Shown here in pieces: positions 1 through 7,181 of a DNA stretch of 12,725 bases (position 1 is its first letter; every line of letters begins with the position of its first letter). A program made the translations under genes and the position numbers. Source of the stretch: Caryophanales bacterium UBA3935 (GTDB lineage: Bacteria > Bacillota_I > Bacilli_A > ML615J-28 > CAG-698); assembly GCA_002385755.1 (NCBI GenBank), contig DGED01000065.1, positions 58,068-70,792 of the forward strand, read 5' to 3'. Below the pieces are notes generated by a model, which worked only from the letters and a program-made list of their open reading frames with translations, was not told the DNA's origin and made no database searches.

Positions 1-25
1 AGCCTTTGTTTCTTAATTATAAACT

Positions 26-54
26 ATTATATGATAACCACGCGCAAAAGTCAA
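26..54 (-). promoter_or_regulatory. Sigma-A-type promoter for a gene left of the window
   Basis: On the minus strand TTGACT (49-54) and a perfect TATAAT (26-31) are separated by exactly 17 nt. It lies just after the nadE stop and points out of the window, so it should drive an unseen downstream minus-strand gene. No convincing terminator separates it from nadE, so read-through may add to its output. Confidence 0.75.
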
Positions 55-106
55 TATTTTTAATAATTATTTAGCGTTTCTTTATTAAGCGCAGTAAAAA
101 CTAATT

Positions 107-1975
107 TCATTCACGATAAACATCGCCCGCGATACGCACTTCGGTGCGGGGAGAAAGCGATATTTCAAGGATCTTCACCGCTTCGGGGGCGGTCAATCGC
201 TTATACTGCTGCGAATAGAAACGTTTATTAAACCGTTTTACATACTTCAAAGCTTCATGCGACGATAACCCGAAAAATTTCTTCAAAAGATAGACAATGC
301 GCTCTTCATCATCGCCGTTAACCCAAAACCGATAAAGAATGAAATCATTAATCTCAAACTTGCCGAGAGCGTCTTCGGTTTTTTGATCCGCGCCGGTAAG
401 TTCCGGAGAAACCGGCGCGGAAAGAATCCGGTCCATAACAACCGCCGCTTCCGGAAAGACGGATTTATAGTATTTTACCGTCTCAATTACGACCGTCTTG
501 GTAAGCCCGGCGTTGATGCCGTACATCGCCATATGATCGCCGCCGAAGGTCGACCATCCCAAAGCCATTTCGCTCATATCGGTCGTGCCGATAACCAAAG
601 CGTCATGCATATTAGCAAGATTCATCAGCATATGGGAACGGATCCGGGCTTGGACGTTTTCATAGGTTATATCCTTGATCTTGCCGTCGTGGCCGATGGC
701 GTTTAAAGATCTCTCGACGTCTTGCCCGATCGGAATCTCTTTGAAAGTGACCCCGAGAGCGGCCGCCAAATCGCGGGCATTATTTAAAGAAGCGGGGCCC
801 GTCTCCCGCGACGGCATCGTCACCGCGATAACATTTTTCTTATTATAACCGTAACGGTCAAACGCGTAGCATAACGATAACAAAGCCAAGGTTGAGTCCA
901 AACCGCCGCTTACGCCAATCACGCAGCGCTCGATGCCGATGTATTGGAGTCTTTTAATAACCCCGGCGGCCTGGATATTGATGATATCGCGATAATCGCG
1001 TTCCGACTTCGGCGCGAACGGTCTTAATTCCAACGGGTTCTCAAAATCATAATCGTCGCCCCGTTCAAGCTGAAACGGCACGATTCTGATATCGGCGTCA
1101 CGGGTGAACTCCTGGACTTTTTTGTAATAGCTGTTGTTCCGGCGGAGATGGTGAAGTTTCAAAACGTCGATATCTCCGTAGATAATGCTTGATTCGAGGG
1201 TTATCTCGCCCTCTTCTGCTATAATCCGCCCATTTTCCGTAATCAGCTTATGGCTGCTGAAAACGACCTCGCTCGTCGACTCGCTCGCGTTATTGGAAAC
1301 ATAAACGTAAGCGCCGTTAAATTTCAGACTGATACTCCGGGTTAGAATCTCCCGGCGTTCTCTTTTGCCGATGTAGGCGGGCGAGGCGCTCGAGTTGAAT
1401 ACGATTAACGCCCCGTTGGCGTAAAGCGTCTCGTTAGGGGAAATCGGCGCCCACATGTCGGCGCAGACCTCGGCCGCGAACTTCACTTCGCTAGTCTCAT
1501 CGGAAAAAATTAGCTTCCCGAAAGGGATGTCCTCGCCAAAAAGCCGAATCGACCGCACTTCCTCCGCTAGGTCGCTCCCGCTTTGGAACCAGCGGGCTTC
1601 GTAGAATTCGTTCGTGTGCGGCAGGTAACTTTTCGGGACAATCCCCAATATTTTATTTCTCTGCATAACAAAACTGCAATTAAATATCGTGTCGTTCTCA
1701 AAGATATAAGACCCGAAAATGACTACCCCGGAAAACGGGTTATTCTCAAGCAGGTATTCGATCGCCTCCAAAGACTGATCGTATAGGTATTTCTGGAAAA
1801 TCAAATCGCCGACCGAATAGCCGGTAACGCACATTTCCGGAAAACAAACGATCGCCGTCCGCTTCGCTTCGGCTTTTTTCAATAATTCAATCATCGCCCG
1901 GACATTGTAGGTGGTATCGCCTAAACGGCTGCTCGGGCAGGCCGCGGCGACTTTTAAGAATCCTTGAGCGTACAT
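107..1975 (-). CDS. nadE: Glutamine-dependent NAD+ synthetase
   Basis: Catalyses the last step of NAD+ synthesis: ATP-dependent amidation of nicotinic acid adenine dinucleotide, using ammonia released from glutamine. At 622 residues it is the long, two-domain form; many Bacilli have a roughly 270-residue ammonia-dependent enzyme. The N-terminal carbon-nitrogen hydrolase (glutaminase) domain, about residues 1-290, shows the expected Glu47 (FPEMCVTGY), Lys115 (PKSYLP) and Cys171 (EVCADMW) triad. The C-terminal synthetase domain, about 325-622, has the PP-loop SGGLDST at 356-362. The ATG at 1975 is preceded by AAGGAGT. That ribosome binding site lies inside the last codons of nadD, whose stop is only 3 nt before this start, so the two are probably translationally coupled. 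It is the last visible gene of the murE operon. The cytoplasmic location and the reaction are family knowledge; the residues are seen. Confidence 0.95.
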   Translation of the reverse strand: MYAQGFLKVAAACPSSRLGDTTYNVRAMIELLKKAEAKRTAIVCFPEMCVTGYSVGDLIFQKYLYDQSLEAIEYLLENNPFSGVVIFGSYIFENDTIFNCSFVMQRNKILGIVPKSYLPHTNEFYEARWFQSGSDLAEEVRSIRLFGEDIPFGKLIFSDETSEVKFAAEVCADMWAPISPNETLYANGALIVFNSSASPAYIGKRERREILTRSISLKFNGAYVYVSNNASESTSEVVFSSHKLITENGRIIAEEGEITLESSIIYGDIDVLKLHHLRRNNSYYKKVQEFTRDADIRIVPFQLERGDDYDFENPLELRPFAPKSERDYRDIINIQAAGVIKRLQYIGIERCVIGVSGGLDSTLALLSLCYAFDRYGYNKKNVIAVTMPSRETGPASLNNARDLAAALGVTFKEIPIGQDVERSLNAIGHDGKIKDITYENVQARIRSHMLMNLANMHDALVIGTTDMSEMALGWSTFGGDHMAMYGINAGLTKTVVIETVKYYKSVFPEAAVVMDRILSAPVSPELTGADQKTEDALGKFEINDFILYRFWVNGDDEERIVYLLKKFFGLSSHEALKYVKRFNKRFYSQQYKRLTAPEAVKILEISLSPRTEVRIAGDVYRE

Positions 1976-1978
1976 ATA

Positions 1979-2536
1979 TTACTCCTTATATAGATTGTTT
2001 TCTTTTATATATTGTGCCACTTCGGGCAATAAATATTTATCGTCTTTTGTGTTTCGGTAAGCGCTCGCCGAAGCGCTGATTTCTTCGACATCAAGAATAA
2101 AAAAGTTATCCCGGTATTTTTTTAAAGAATCGCGCGCGAGAATCGCCTCGATATCGACGCCGGCGCGGGGGATAACGACAAATCTGTTTTCCGCCGCCAC
2201 CGCGGGAAAATTAATCCATGTTTCGATGCCGGCGAGATTATCGGCGCCGAGCACGAAAACGGGATTATTGAACTTGCGGAGCGAATAATAAGTTCCGGCG
2301 TATTTTTTGTCTTTTATTTCGATGTCGCTAACCGCCGACCGCGGGCCTAACCGCCGGCATAAAAGTTCCAGCATCGAAAGACGGTGCCGGTCTTCTATGA
2401 GCCCCTCTTTCCAGTAAGCCTGTCCCGTCGGCAAAAAATAAAAAGCGGCGCTTGGATAAGCTGACATTACCTTTTTCGCAATTCGAAAGTGCGCGACGGT
2501 CGGGGGATTAAATGACCCGCCGAAGACAATATCCAT
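1979..2536 (-). CDS. nadD: Nicotinate-nucleotide adenylyltransferase
   Basis: Transfers AMP from ATP to nicotinate mononucleotide, giving the dinucleotide that NadE then amidates. The N-terminus carries the nucleotidyltransferase motif GGSFNPPTVAH (residues 6-16, with His16 as the conserved HxGH-type histidine). The GADNLAGIETW segment (97-107) is typical of NadD. The C-terminal SSTxxR-like motif is degenerate here (SASAYR, 156-161). I chose the ATG at 2536 (185 aa) because GGSFNPP then sits at its normal distance from the start and GAGATGAT lies just upstream. An in-frame ATG at 2557 would add 7 residues. The gene lies 71 nt after murD and 3 nt before nadE, in one operon with them. Confidence 0.9.
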   Translation of the reverse strand: MDIVFGGSFNPPTVAHFRIAKKVMSAYPSAAFYFLPTGQAYWKEGLIEDRHRLSMLELLCRRLGPRSAVSDIEIKDKKYAGTYYSLRKFNNPVFVLGADNLAGIETWINFPAVAAENRFVVIPRAGVDIEAILARDSLKKYRDNFFILDVEEISASASAYRNTKDDKYLLPEVAQYIKENNLYKE

Positions 2537-2607
2537 AATATCATCTCTTTCTAACATTATTTTACCATATTTCCCGCTAAAAGTTAAGAAAAAAATGCCT
2601 TCCGGCG

Positions 2608-3858
2608 CTATTTTCTCATTATCCGCTCCGTAAAATAACGCCCGCGCTCGGCGTAATTATTAAACTGGTCGTAACTTGGCGCGCCCGGGGAAAACAAAAC
2701 GACGGTTACGTCGGCTAAATGTCGCTCGAGGTCATCCAGCGCCGAGGCAAGGTCGGGATAAATTTCCGTGTCTATTCCCGCGCCGCGGAAAAAACGGGCA
2801 ACCCGTTCCCGGTTCTCCCCCGACACAACGACGCGCGCCACCGCTTTCAAAGCGCCTACGGGGAGAGAGAAATCCGCTCCTTCTTCCTTTCCCCCGCATA
2901 ACAATAAAACCCGTTCGTCCGGGAAAACCGCGAGGGCGGCGGCGAGAGCGGCGGGATTCGTCGCTTTCGAGTCGTTATAATGCTTGATCCCCTTAAACGA
3001 TCCGGCGTATTCGATTCTGTGCGGAAAGGGTCGGAATCCTCTGAAACTTTCCGGCGTGATAACCGCGCCGGGACGGAAAGCAAAAACGGCCGCCATAGCC
3101 GCAACCGCGTTCGCGAGATTATGCTTCCCGGCAAGGGGAATCGCGTCAACGTCAAGCAGGCGACTCCCCAGATAATAAATCCCCCCCGCCATGGCATAAT
3201 AACCTTCCGTTTCCCCCCGGACGGAAAATGGGATATTTATCCCGGGCGAACTTTTTGCGGCGGCGGAAGCAGCCTCGCAATCGGCATTATAAATTAAGAC
3301 GTCTCCCGGCAAGCGGGCGGCGACGATTTTCTTCTTCGCCGACGCATATTCCAAGAAATCGCGATGCCTGGAAAGATGGTGCGGCGTGATATTAAGCAAT
3401 ACCGCGATGTCTGTCCTAAAATCATGGCAATATTCCAACATAAAACTTGACGCTTCGATGACGATCGGCCGAGATGAATCGGCGAACTCAAAAAGCGGCG
3501 CGCCGATATTCCCGCCGAGATCAACGCCCGGCAAAAGGTGGGCGATTAACGCCGCGGTCGTCGTTTTCCCGTTGGTCCCGGTCACCGTGATCGTTTTCCT
3601 GCCCGGGAAAAACCGGTAAAAGAGTTCCAAGTCGGACGCGATCCCGACGCCCGCATCGATACATTTTAACATCACGGGATGGTCGGAAGGGAAACCGCCG
3701 CTTTTCACCGCGAGCGTGATCTTAGCTAAATCGGGCTCGTCGTTGTATGAAGCGATATTATCATCGTAGATTACGTATTCCCGCCTCAGTTTGCTCAAAT
3801 ACGCGGCTACCGCTCTGTTCGCGCGGCCGTAGCCAAGTAAAAGATATTTGCTCTTAAT
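2608..3858 (-). CDS. murD: UDP-N-acetylmuramoyl-L-alanine:D-glutamate ligase, apparent ATT start
   Basis: Adds D-glutamate to UDP-MurNAc-L-Ala in the cytoplasm, using ATP. Counting from the proposed start (416 aa, slightly shorter than the usual ~450), the Rossmann strand LLLGYGRANRAV is at residues 6-17, the ATP loop TGTNGKTT at 93-100, NITPHHLSRH at 156-165 and the family signature NDSKATN near the middle. There is no ATG, GTG or TTG between the mraY stop and the Rossmann strand. An ATT codon at 3856-3858 sits 6 nt after GGGGGT, at normal ribosome-binding-site spacing, and gives a conventional N-terminus (Met-KSKYLLLGYG). The alternative is a GTG at 3954, inside mraY, which would add 32 basic residues unlike any MurD. 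The gene is visibly GC-richer than murE. The family is certain; the start is inferred. Confidence 0.93.
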   Translation of the reverse strand: MKSKYLLLGYGRANRAVAAYLSKLRREYVIYDDNIASYNDEPDLAKITLAVKSGGFPSDHPVMLKCIDAGVGIASDLELFYRFFPGRKTITVTGTNGKTTTAALIAHLLPGVDLGGNIGAPLFEFADSSRPIVIEASSFMLEYCHDFRTDIAVLLNITPHHLSRHRDFLEYASAKKKIVAARLPGDVLIYNADCEAASAAAKSSPGINIPFSVRGETEGYYAMAGGIYYLGSRLLDVDAIPLAGKHNLANAVAAMAAVFAFRPGAVITPESFRGFRPFPHRIEYAGSFKGIKHYNDSKATNPAALAAALAVFPDERVLLLCGGKEEGADFSLPVGALKAVARVVVSGENRERVARFFRGAGIDTEIYPDLASALDDLERHLADVTVVLFSPGAPSYDQFNNYAERGRYFTERIMRK

Positions 3859-3870
3859 ACCGATACCCCC
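3856..3870 (-). promoter_or_regulatory. murD: Ribosome binding site and rare ATT start of murD
   Basis: Immediately after the mraY stop (TAG, 3870-3872) the minus strand reads GGGGGT, then six bases, then ATT AAG AGC AAA. Its placement supports initiation at ATT rather than at a distant upstream GTG. ATT starts are known but rare (infC in E. coli) and usually mean weak, IF3-sensitive initiation. Confidence 0.6.
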
Positions 3871-4844
3871 TACAGGAAAAAGTGATGAGCGAGGGCGACG
3901 GCCGCCAAAGCGGCGCCCAGCCCCGCGAGCCAAAAGAGAACGTCGACTTCCCACTCGTTCATCCCTTTGAGCTCGAAATGATGATGGATCGGGCTCATGA
4001 GAAAAATTCTTTTCCCGCCCGTCGCCTTAAAATAAATGACTTGGATCAACACGGATAGCCCCTCGATAATAAATACGAGCCCGACGACCAAAAGCAAAAC
4101 TTCCATCTTCATAAGAATAAACAAATTAACAAGCGTCGCCCCCAAGGCCAAAGAACCGACATCACCCATGAAGATCTTCGCCGGGTTAAAGTTATAACAA
4201 AAAAAAGCCAAAACGGCGCCGGTCACGGCAAGCGCAAAAAGCGTGACCTCCGTGTTCCCGGCAAAACGGGCGATAAGAGCGGTCGCGGAAAAGGCGATGA
4301 TTAAAAGTCCGGCGGCGAGCCCGTCAAGCCCGTCGCTGAAATTAACGGCGTTGGTAAACCCGACAAACAATAGCAAGACCAAAACCCCGTAAAACCATTT
4401 TAGGTCGATTTCCCGACCGAAAAGATTAACCGTCGACGTCAATCCTTTGTCAAGAAACAAGTAGAAATACATCCCGGCCCAGACGATTTGGATAAATAAT
4501 TTAAAATACTTTCCCAATCCTTCGTTGTTTTTTTTCACAACGATTAAATAATCGTCCAAAAACCCGAGCGCGCCGTAAAGAATAGCCGGCATGAATAAGA
4601 GCAGCAGGGTGTTTTTGTCGAAGGGCTCGCCGGTAAAATGCAAATAAAGAACGGCGAAAACTATCGATAGAATAATTATCGCCCCGCCCATCGTCGGCGT
4701 CCCGGCTTTCGCGTAATGACCTTTCGGGCCTTCCCTCCGGATGCTTTGACCGATTTTAATCCGTCTTAATAGCGGGATTAAAAACACGCACATAAAAATC
4801 GCGCAAACAAAAGCCGTTAAAAAAATTTTCACATAAACATTCAT
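3870..4844 (-). CDS. mraY: Phospho-N-acetylmuramoyl-pentapeptide transferase
   Basis: Integral membrane enzyme that transfers phospho-MurNAc-pentapeptide to undecaprenyl phosphate, making lipid I. At 324 residues it has the normal length and about ten hydrophobic segments. Diagnostic motifs are all present: GTPTMGG (48-54), the Asp pair in FLDDY (97-98), NAVNFSDGLDGL (165-176), NPAKIFMGDVGS (220-231) and the MSPIHHHFEL loop (283-292). The ATG overlaps the murE stop as ATGA (4841-4844) and is preceded by GGAG within the end of murE, indicating translational coupling. The murD ribosome binding site starts right at the mraY stop. Confidence 0.97.
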   Translation of the reverse strand: MNVYVKIFLTAFVCAIFMCVFLIPLLRRIKIGQSIRREGPKGHYAKAGTPTMGGAIIILSIVFAVLYLHFTGEPFDKNTLLLLFMPAILYGALGFLDDYLIVVKKNNEGLGKYFKLFIQIVWAGMYFYLFLDKGLTSTVNLFGREIDLKWFYGVLVLLLFVGFTNAVNFSDGLDGLAAGLLIIAFSATALIARFAGNTEVTLFALAVTGAVLAFFCYNFNPAKIFMGDVGSLALGATLVNLFILMKMEVLLLVVGLVFIIEGLSVLIQVIYFKATGGKRIFLMSPIHHHFELKGMNEWEVDVLFWLAGLGAALAAVALAHHFFL

Positions 4845-6268
4845 AATTTCAATCTCCGAACCGTGTTTTTATCGTTATACGGGATCTTTTTGTCCCTGAT
4901 AATTTGATATTGTTCGTTTCCTTTCCCCAATACGGCGATAATATCGCCTTTTAACGCCCGTCGGGAAGCTTCGACGATCGCCGTTTCCCGATCGATAATG
5001 ACGATATAATTGTCGCTTTTTACCCCTTCCAGAATGTCTGCGATAATTTCCTCGGGCGGCTCGAAACGCGGGTTGTCGTTCGTGAAAATCACGAAATCGG
5101 CAATCGTCGCGGTAATGTCGCCGATTACCCGGCGCTTGCCCTTGTCGCGCTCGCCGCCGCAGCCGATAACGACATAAAGCTTGTTTTTCTTGACTTTATC
5201 AAGAAACTCCAAAACATTCCGCACGCCGTCGGGAGTATGGGCAAAATCGATAACGAAATACCGCCCGGCAACATTTAGCACTTCCATCCGCCCCAGGATA
5301 TTAATTCGGGCGCTCAAAAACTCGAAAATTTTTTTGGAGAAAAGCGCGAGGACGTCGACGACGGCGATGAAAGCAAGAATGTTATATATATTGAATCTGC
5401 CGAGAAGATTGGTCGCGACTTGGAATTTCCCACGCGGAGTATGTATAAAAAATTCCGTTCCATCGATCGTGAATTTCGGATCTTCGAATGTATAATCGGC
5501 GTTATTTTCACCGTAAGTCAAAACCCGTCCGCGCGCCAGGCGGTAAAAAAGTTTAAAGTCGCATATCTCGCTATTAATGATGACATAACTTCTCTCGTCA
5601 GCCGAACGCAGAAACAAAGCTTTAGTGTATTTATAATCTTCCATAGTCTGATGAAAATCTAAATGATCGCGGGTAAGATTCGTGATCAGGACGATTTTAA
5701 ACTCCAAGCCGTGGACTCTTAAAAGTTTTACGGCGTGCGAGCTAACTTCCATGATGACGACGGTTACCCCGGCTTTTTTACTTTCCCTAAGCACGCGGTA
5801 GATTTCAAGAATATGCGGCGTGGTGTTTTCGGTGAAATAGAAATTGTTCATGATATAAACGCCGTTCGTCCCAATCAGCGTCGCCTTTTTATTAAGCAAC
5901 TGAAAATATTTATAGATTAACGTAGATACGGTTGTCTTGCCATTGGTACCGGTTATCCCGATTAAAGTGAACTGAGACGAGAGGTTTTGGTAGAATATTT
6001 TCGCGGTCTCCGCAAGCGTTTTTTCCACGTCCTCAACAATAATGAAATTGATCCCGGAAAACAACTCGCTTTTGGACCACGGTCGGTCGCTCACGATGGT
6101 TTTCGCGCCTTTGGCGATTGCGGATACGATAAAATCCTGACCGTCAAATCTTTCGCCGCGAATAGCGAAAAAAACATCGTTCTCGATAATTTCTCGGGAA
6201 TCGATTTTCAGGTCATTAACTTGATGATTGTTCTTCAGTTTTTGTTTGAATAGTCTTGATACTCTCAT
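4841..6268 (-). CDS. murE: UDP-MurNAc-L-Ala-D-Glu ligase, probably meso-diaminopimelate-adding
   Basis: Adds the third stem-peptide residue in the cytoplasm, using ATP. At 475 residues it has the family length. Motifs: DSRE (23-26) in the UDP-binding domain, ATP loop GTNGKTT (107-113), TTPHILE (149-155), EVSSHA (174-179), NLTRDHLDFH (197-206), Lys216 in the position of the carbamylated lysine, and YFVIDFAHTPDG (337-348). DNPR at 398-401 is the signature of meso-diaminopimelate-specific MurE enzymes. The late GKGHE motif reads GKGNE (448-452), a His-to-Asn change. The ATG at 6268 follows GGAAG. It is the first gene of murE-mraY-murD-nadD-nadE and has its own promoter at 6300-6329. The function is firm; the meso-DAP preference is inferred from DNPR. 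Confidence 0.95.
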   Translation of the reverse strand: MRVSRLFKQKLKNNHQVNDLKIDSREIIENDVFFAIRGERFDGQDFIVSAIAKGAKTIVSDRPWSKSELFSGINFIIVEDVEKTLAETAKIFYQNLSSQFTLIGITGTNGKTTVSTLIYKYFQLLNKKATLIGTNGVYIMNNFYFTENTTPHILEIYRVLRESKKAGVTVVIMEVSSHAVKLLRVHGLEFKIVLITNLTRDHLDFHQTMEDYKYTKALFLRSADERSYVIINSEICDFKLFYRLARGRVLTYGENNADYTFEDPKFTIDGTEFFIHTPRGKFQVATNLLGRFNIYNILAFIAVVDVLALFSKKIFEFLSARINILGRMEVLNVAGRYFVIDFAHTPDGVRNVLEFLDKVKKNKLYVVIGCGGERDKGKRRVIGDITATIADFVIFTNDNPRFEPPEEIIADILEGVKSDNYIVIIDRETAIVEASRRALKGDIIAVLGKGNEQYQIIRDKKIPYNDKNTVRRLKL

Positions 6269-6299
6269 ATCCGCTTCCGTCAGTTAATTATATTAATGG

Positions 6300-6329
6300 A
6301 GTATACAAGCTATGAATAAATTGTGTAAA
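6300..6329 (-). promoter_or_regulatory. Promoter of the murE operon
   Basis: Minus strand: TTTACA (6324-6329), 18 nt, TATACT (6300-6305). The predicted transcript start would lie about 25 nt before the murE ATG. A terminator upstream (6405-6449) blocks read-through, so the murE operon needs its own promoter here. Confidence 0.65.
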
Positions 6330-6376
6330 ATCGTTTATGTCAGAAAAAAAGCGTTATTTCAATTAGCCTAAATGTT

Positions 6377-6404
6377 ACCAATAGTCTTCTGGAAAAACCA
6401 ATAG
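6377..6404 (-). repeat. 8-bp direct repeat upstream of the murE promoter
   Basis: CTATTGGT (minus strand) occurs at 6397-6404 and again at 6377-6384. The copies are exactly 20 nt apart, about two helical turns, and both lie upstream of the murE -35 box. This could be a paired activator site, or chance in AT-rich DNA. Confidence 0.35.
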
Positions 6405-6449
6405 AAAAAAGGCATTTCACATATGGTTTTTGATACATAGTGAAATGCC
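6405..6449 (-). terminator. Rho-independent terminator, minus strand
   Basis: The perfect 10-bp stem GGCATTTCAC (6411-6420) / GTGAAATGCC (6440-6449) is extended inward past one bulged base by TATG (6422-6425) / CATA (6436-6439). On the minus strand it is followed by six Ts (6405-6410). It insulates murE from transcription coming from the orphan ORF. Confidence 0.75.
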
Positions 6450-6489
6450 CTTATAGTTTTATAGGAAATTATGGGTGCGTTTTTATTGG

Positions 6490-6525
6490 CGATAACACAT
6501 AGGTGTTTTTTCGCGAGAGTTATCG
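6490..6525. repeat. Inverted repeat CGATAAC / GTTATCG
   Basis: A perfect 7-bp inverted repeat (6490-6496 and 6519-6525) encloses an alternative small hairpin, AACAC-ATAG-GTGTT (6494-6507), which runs into a T tract on the plus strand. It lies in the 3' region of the orphan 55-codon ORF. Function unknown. Confidence 0.35.
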
Positions 6526-6629
6526 ACTAATTGTTCTCTTAGAAAGCTTAATAAAAAATCATTATTGCATAAGTGAGGCGATTTTGGATTTTTGTAAAAC
6601 TATTCTATTAACAGTAATAAAAAGACTCG

Positions 6630-6797
6630 CTATGTAAATTTCGCCTTTTTCTTTAAATTTCTTTTGTTCTTCTCGTCTTTCTCATAAGCATTAATTCGCT
6701 TCAGGGAAATAATGATATTTTTGGATGTGCCACTACTTGCGATAGTTTGGTATGTATATGGACTATTATCAGGACAAGGAACCGTAATCTTATTCAT
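6630..6797 (-). CDS. Orphan 55-residue protein of unknown function
   Basis: I do not recognise a family. The start at 6797 (MNKITVPCPDNSPYTYQ) is chosen because a strong GGAGGT lies 6 nt upstream; the same frame stays open further upstream to 6884 but has no such site there. The N-terminal part is uncharged, with Cys8 and several Pro, Ser and Tyr residues. The C-terminal 20 or so residues are strongly basic (KDEKNKRNLKKKAKF), which could suit nucleic acid or anionic-membrane binding, but that is only inference from composition. There is no signal peptide or membrane span. It lies alone in AT-rich DNA between the pbp terminator and the terminator at 6405-6449, splitting the dcw cluster. It may be a real small gene or a remnant. 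Confidence 0.45.
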   Translation of the reverse strand: MNKITVPCPDNSPYTYQTIASSGTSKNIIISLKRINAYEKDEKNKRNLKKKAKFT

Positions 6798-7081
6798 ATA
6801 TTTACCTCCGTTATATTTATTCCAAAGGACCTTTTTTGCTTGTACAAGCCGCAAACTCAGGTTATAGCAAATAGTCAATGTCATTTGACTCTCGCGTCAT
6901 TAATAATTCAATAGTCGGTTTTTGCCATATCCAAGCCGACAATTAAATTCACAATTGCACAAATTCCCGATATTTAACTTCATAATCGCAATAATCAATA
7001 GTTTCAAATTACACCTATTACAAATAATTTTACCATTAACTGGTATATTTTGCAATGCATTTCTACAATTTTAAACCCTTA
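6798..7081. other. AT-rich non-coding DNA between pbp and the orphan ORF
   Basis: No gene is seen. It should contain the promoter of the 55-codon ORF. The best candidate is the extended -10 element TGCTATAAC on the minus strand (about 6861-6869), which has no good -35 box. An imperfect palindrome with GCTTGTACAAGC as its core lies between that element and the ribosome binding site (6838-6849). Confidence 0.4.
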
Positions 7082-7106
7082 GCGTAAGAGAACGTATCTC
7101 ATGCGC
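7082..7106. repeat. Hairpin just beyond the pbp terminator
   Basis: GCGTAAGAGA (7082-7091) can pair with TCTCATGCGC (7097-7106), nine pairs including one G-U plus one A-A mismatch, with a 5-nt loop. There is no T tract on the minus strand, so it is not itself a terminator; it may be a 3'-end structure or chance. Confidence 0.35.
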
Positions 7107-7109
7107 ATT

Positions 7110-7140
7110 AAAAAGGCTGTGCCCAGTTTAGGACGCAGCC
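7110..7140 (-). terminator. Rho-independent terminator of the pbp gene
   Basis: On the minus strand GGCTGCG (7134-7140) pairs with CACAGCC (7115-7121), including one G-U pair, and is followed by TTTTT (7110-7114). It lies about 40 nt after the pbp stop, so pbp is not co-transcribed with murE, unlike the usual dcw arrangement. Confidence 0.8.
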
Positions 7141-7181
7141 CTTTTGTTAATCAGGGGGAGCCCGTTACTTAGATCGCGGGC

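Larger units (their letters stand above)
6330..6629. other. AT-rich non-coding stretch between murE and the orphan ORF
   Basis: No credible gene is seen on either strand. The stretch holds the direct repeat at 6377-6404, the terminator at 6405-6449 and the inverted repeat at 6490-6525. The rest is AT-rich and without recognisable signal. Confidence 0.6.

Noticed and set aside
2590..2610. Terminator-like GCC-GGAA-GGC followed by Ts after murD
   Set aside because: The stem is only 3 bp, too weak to stop transcription; murD-nadD-nadE is better read as one operon.
2676..3297. Several overlapping plus-strand open frames opposite murD
   Set aside because: They are antisense shadows of the GC-rich murD; they are Arg/Pro-rich, lack ribosome binding sites and resemble no family.
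3859..3954. Upstream GTG start for murD at 3954 with AAGGGA nearby
   Set aside because: It would add 32 Arg/Gly-rich residues read out of frame from mraY before the Rossmann strand; no MurD has such a leader. Kept only as the alternative to ATT.
6471..6530. 19-codon plus-strand ORF after AGGA
   Set aside because: Very short, weak site, no context; expected by chance in AT-rich DNA.
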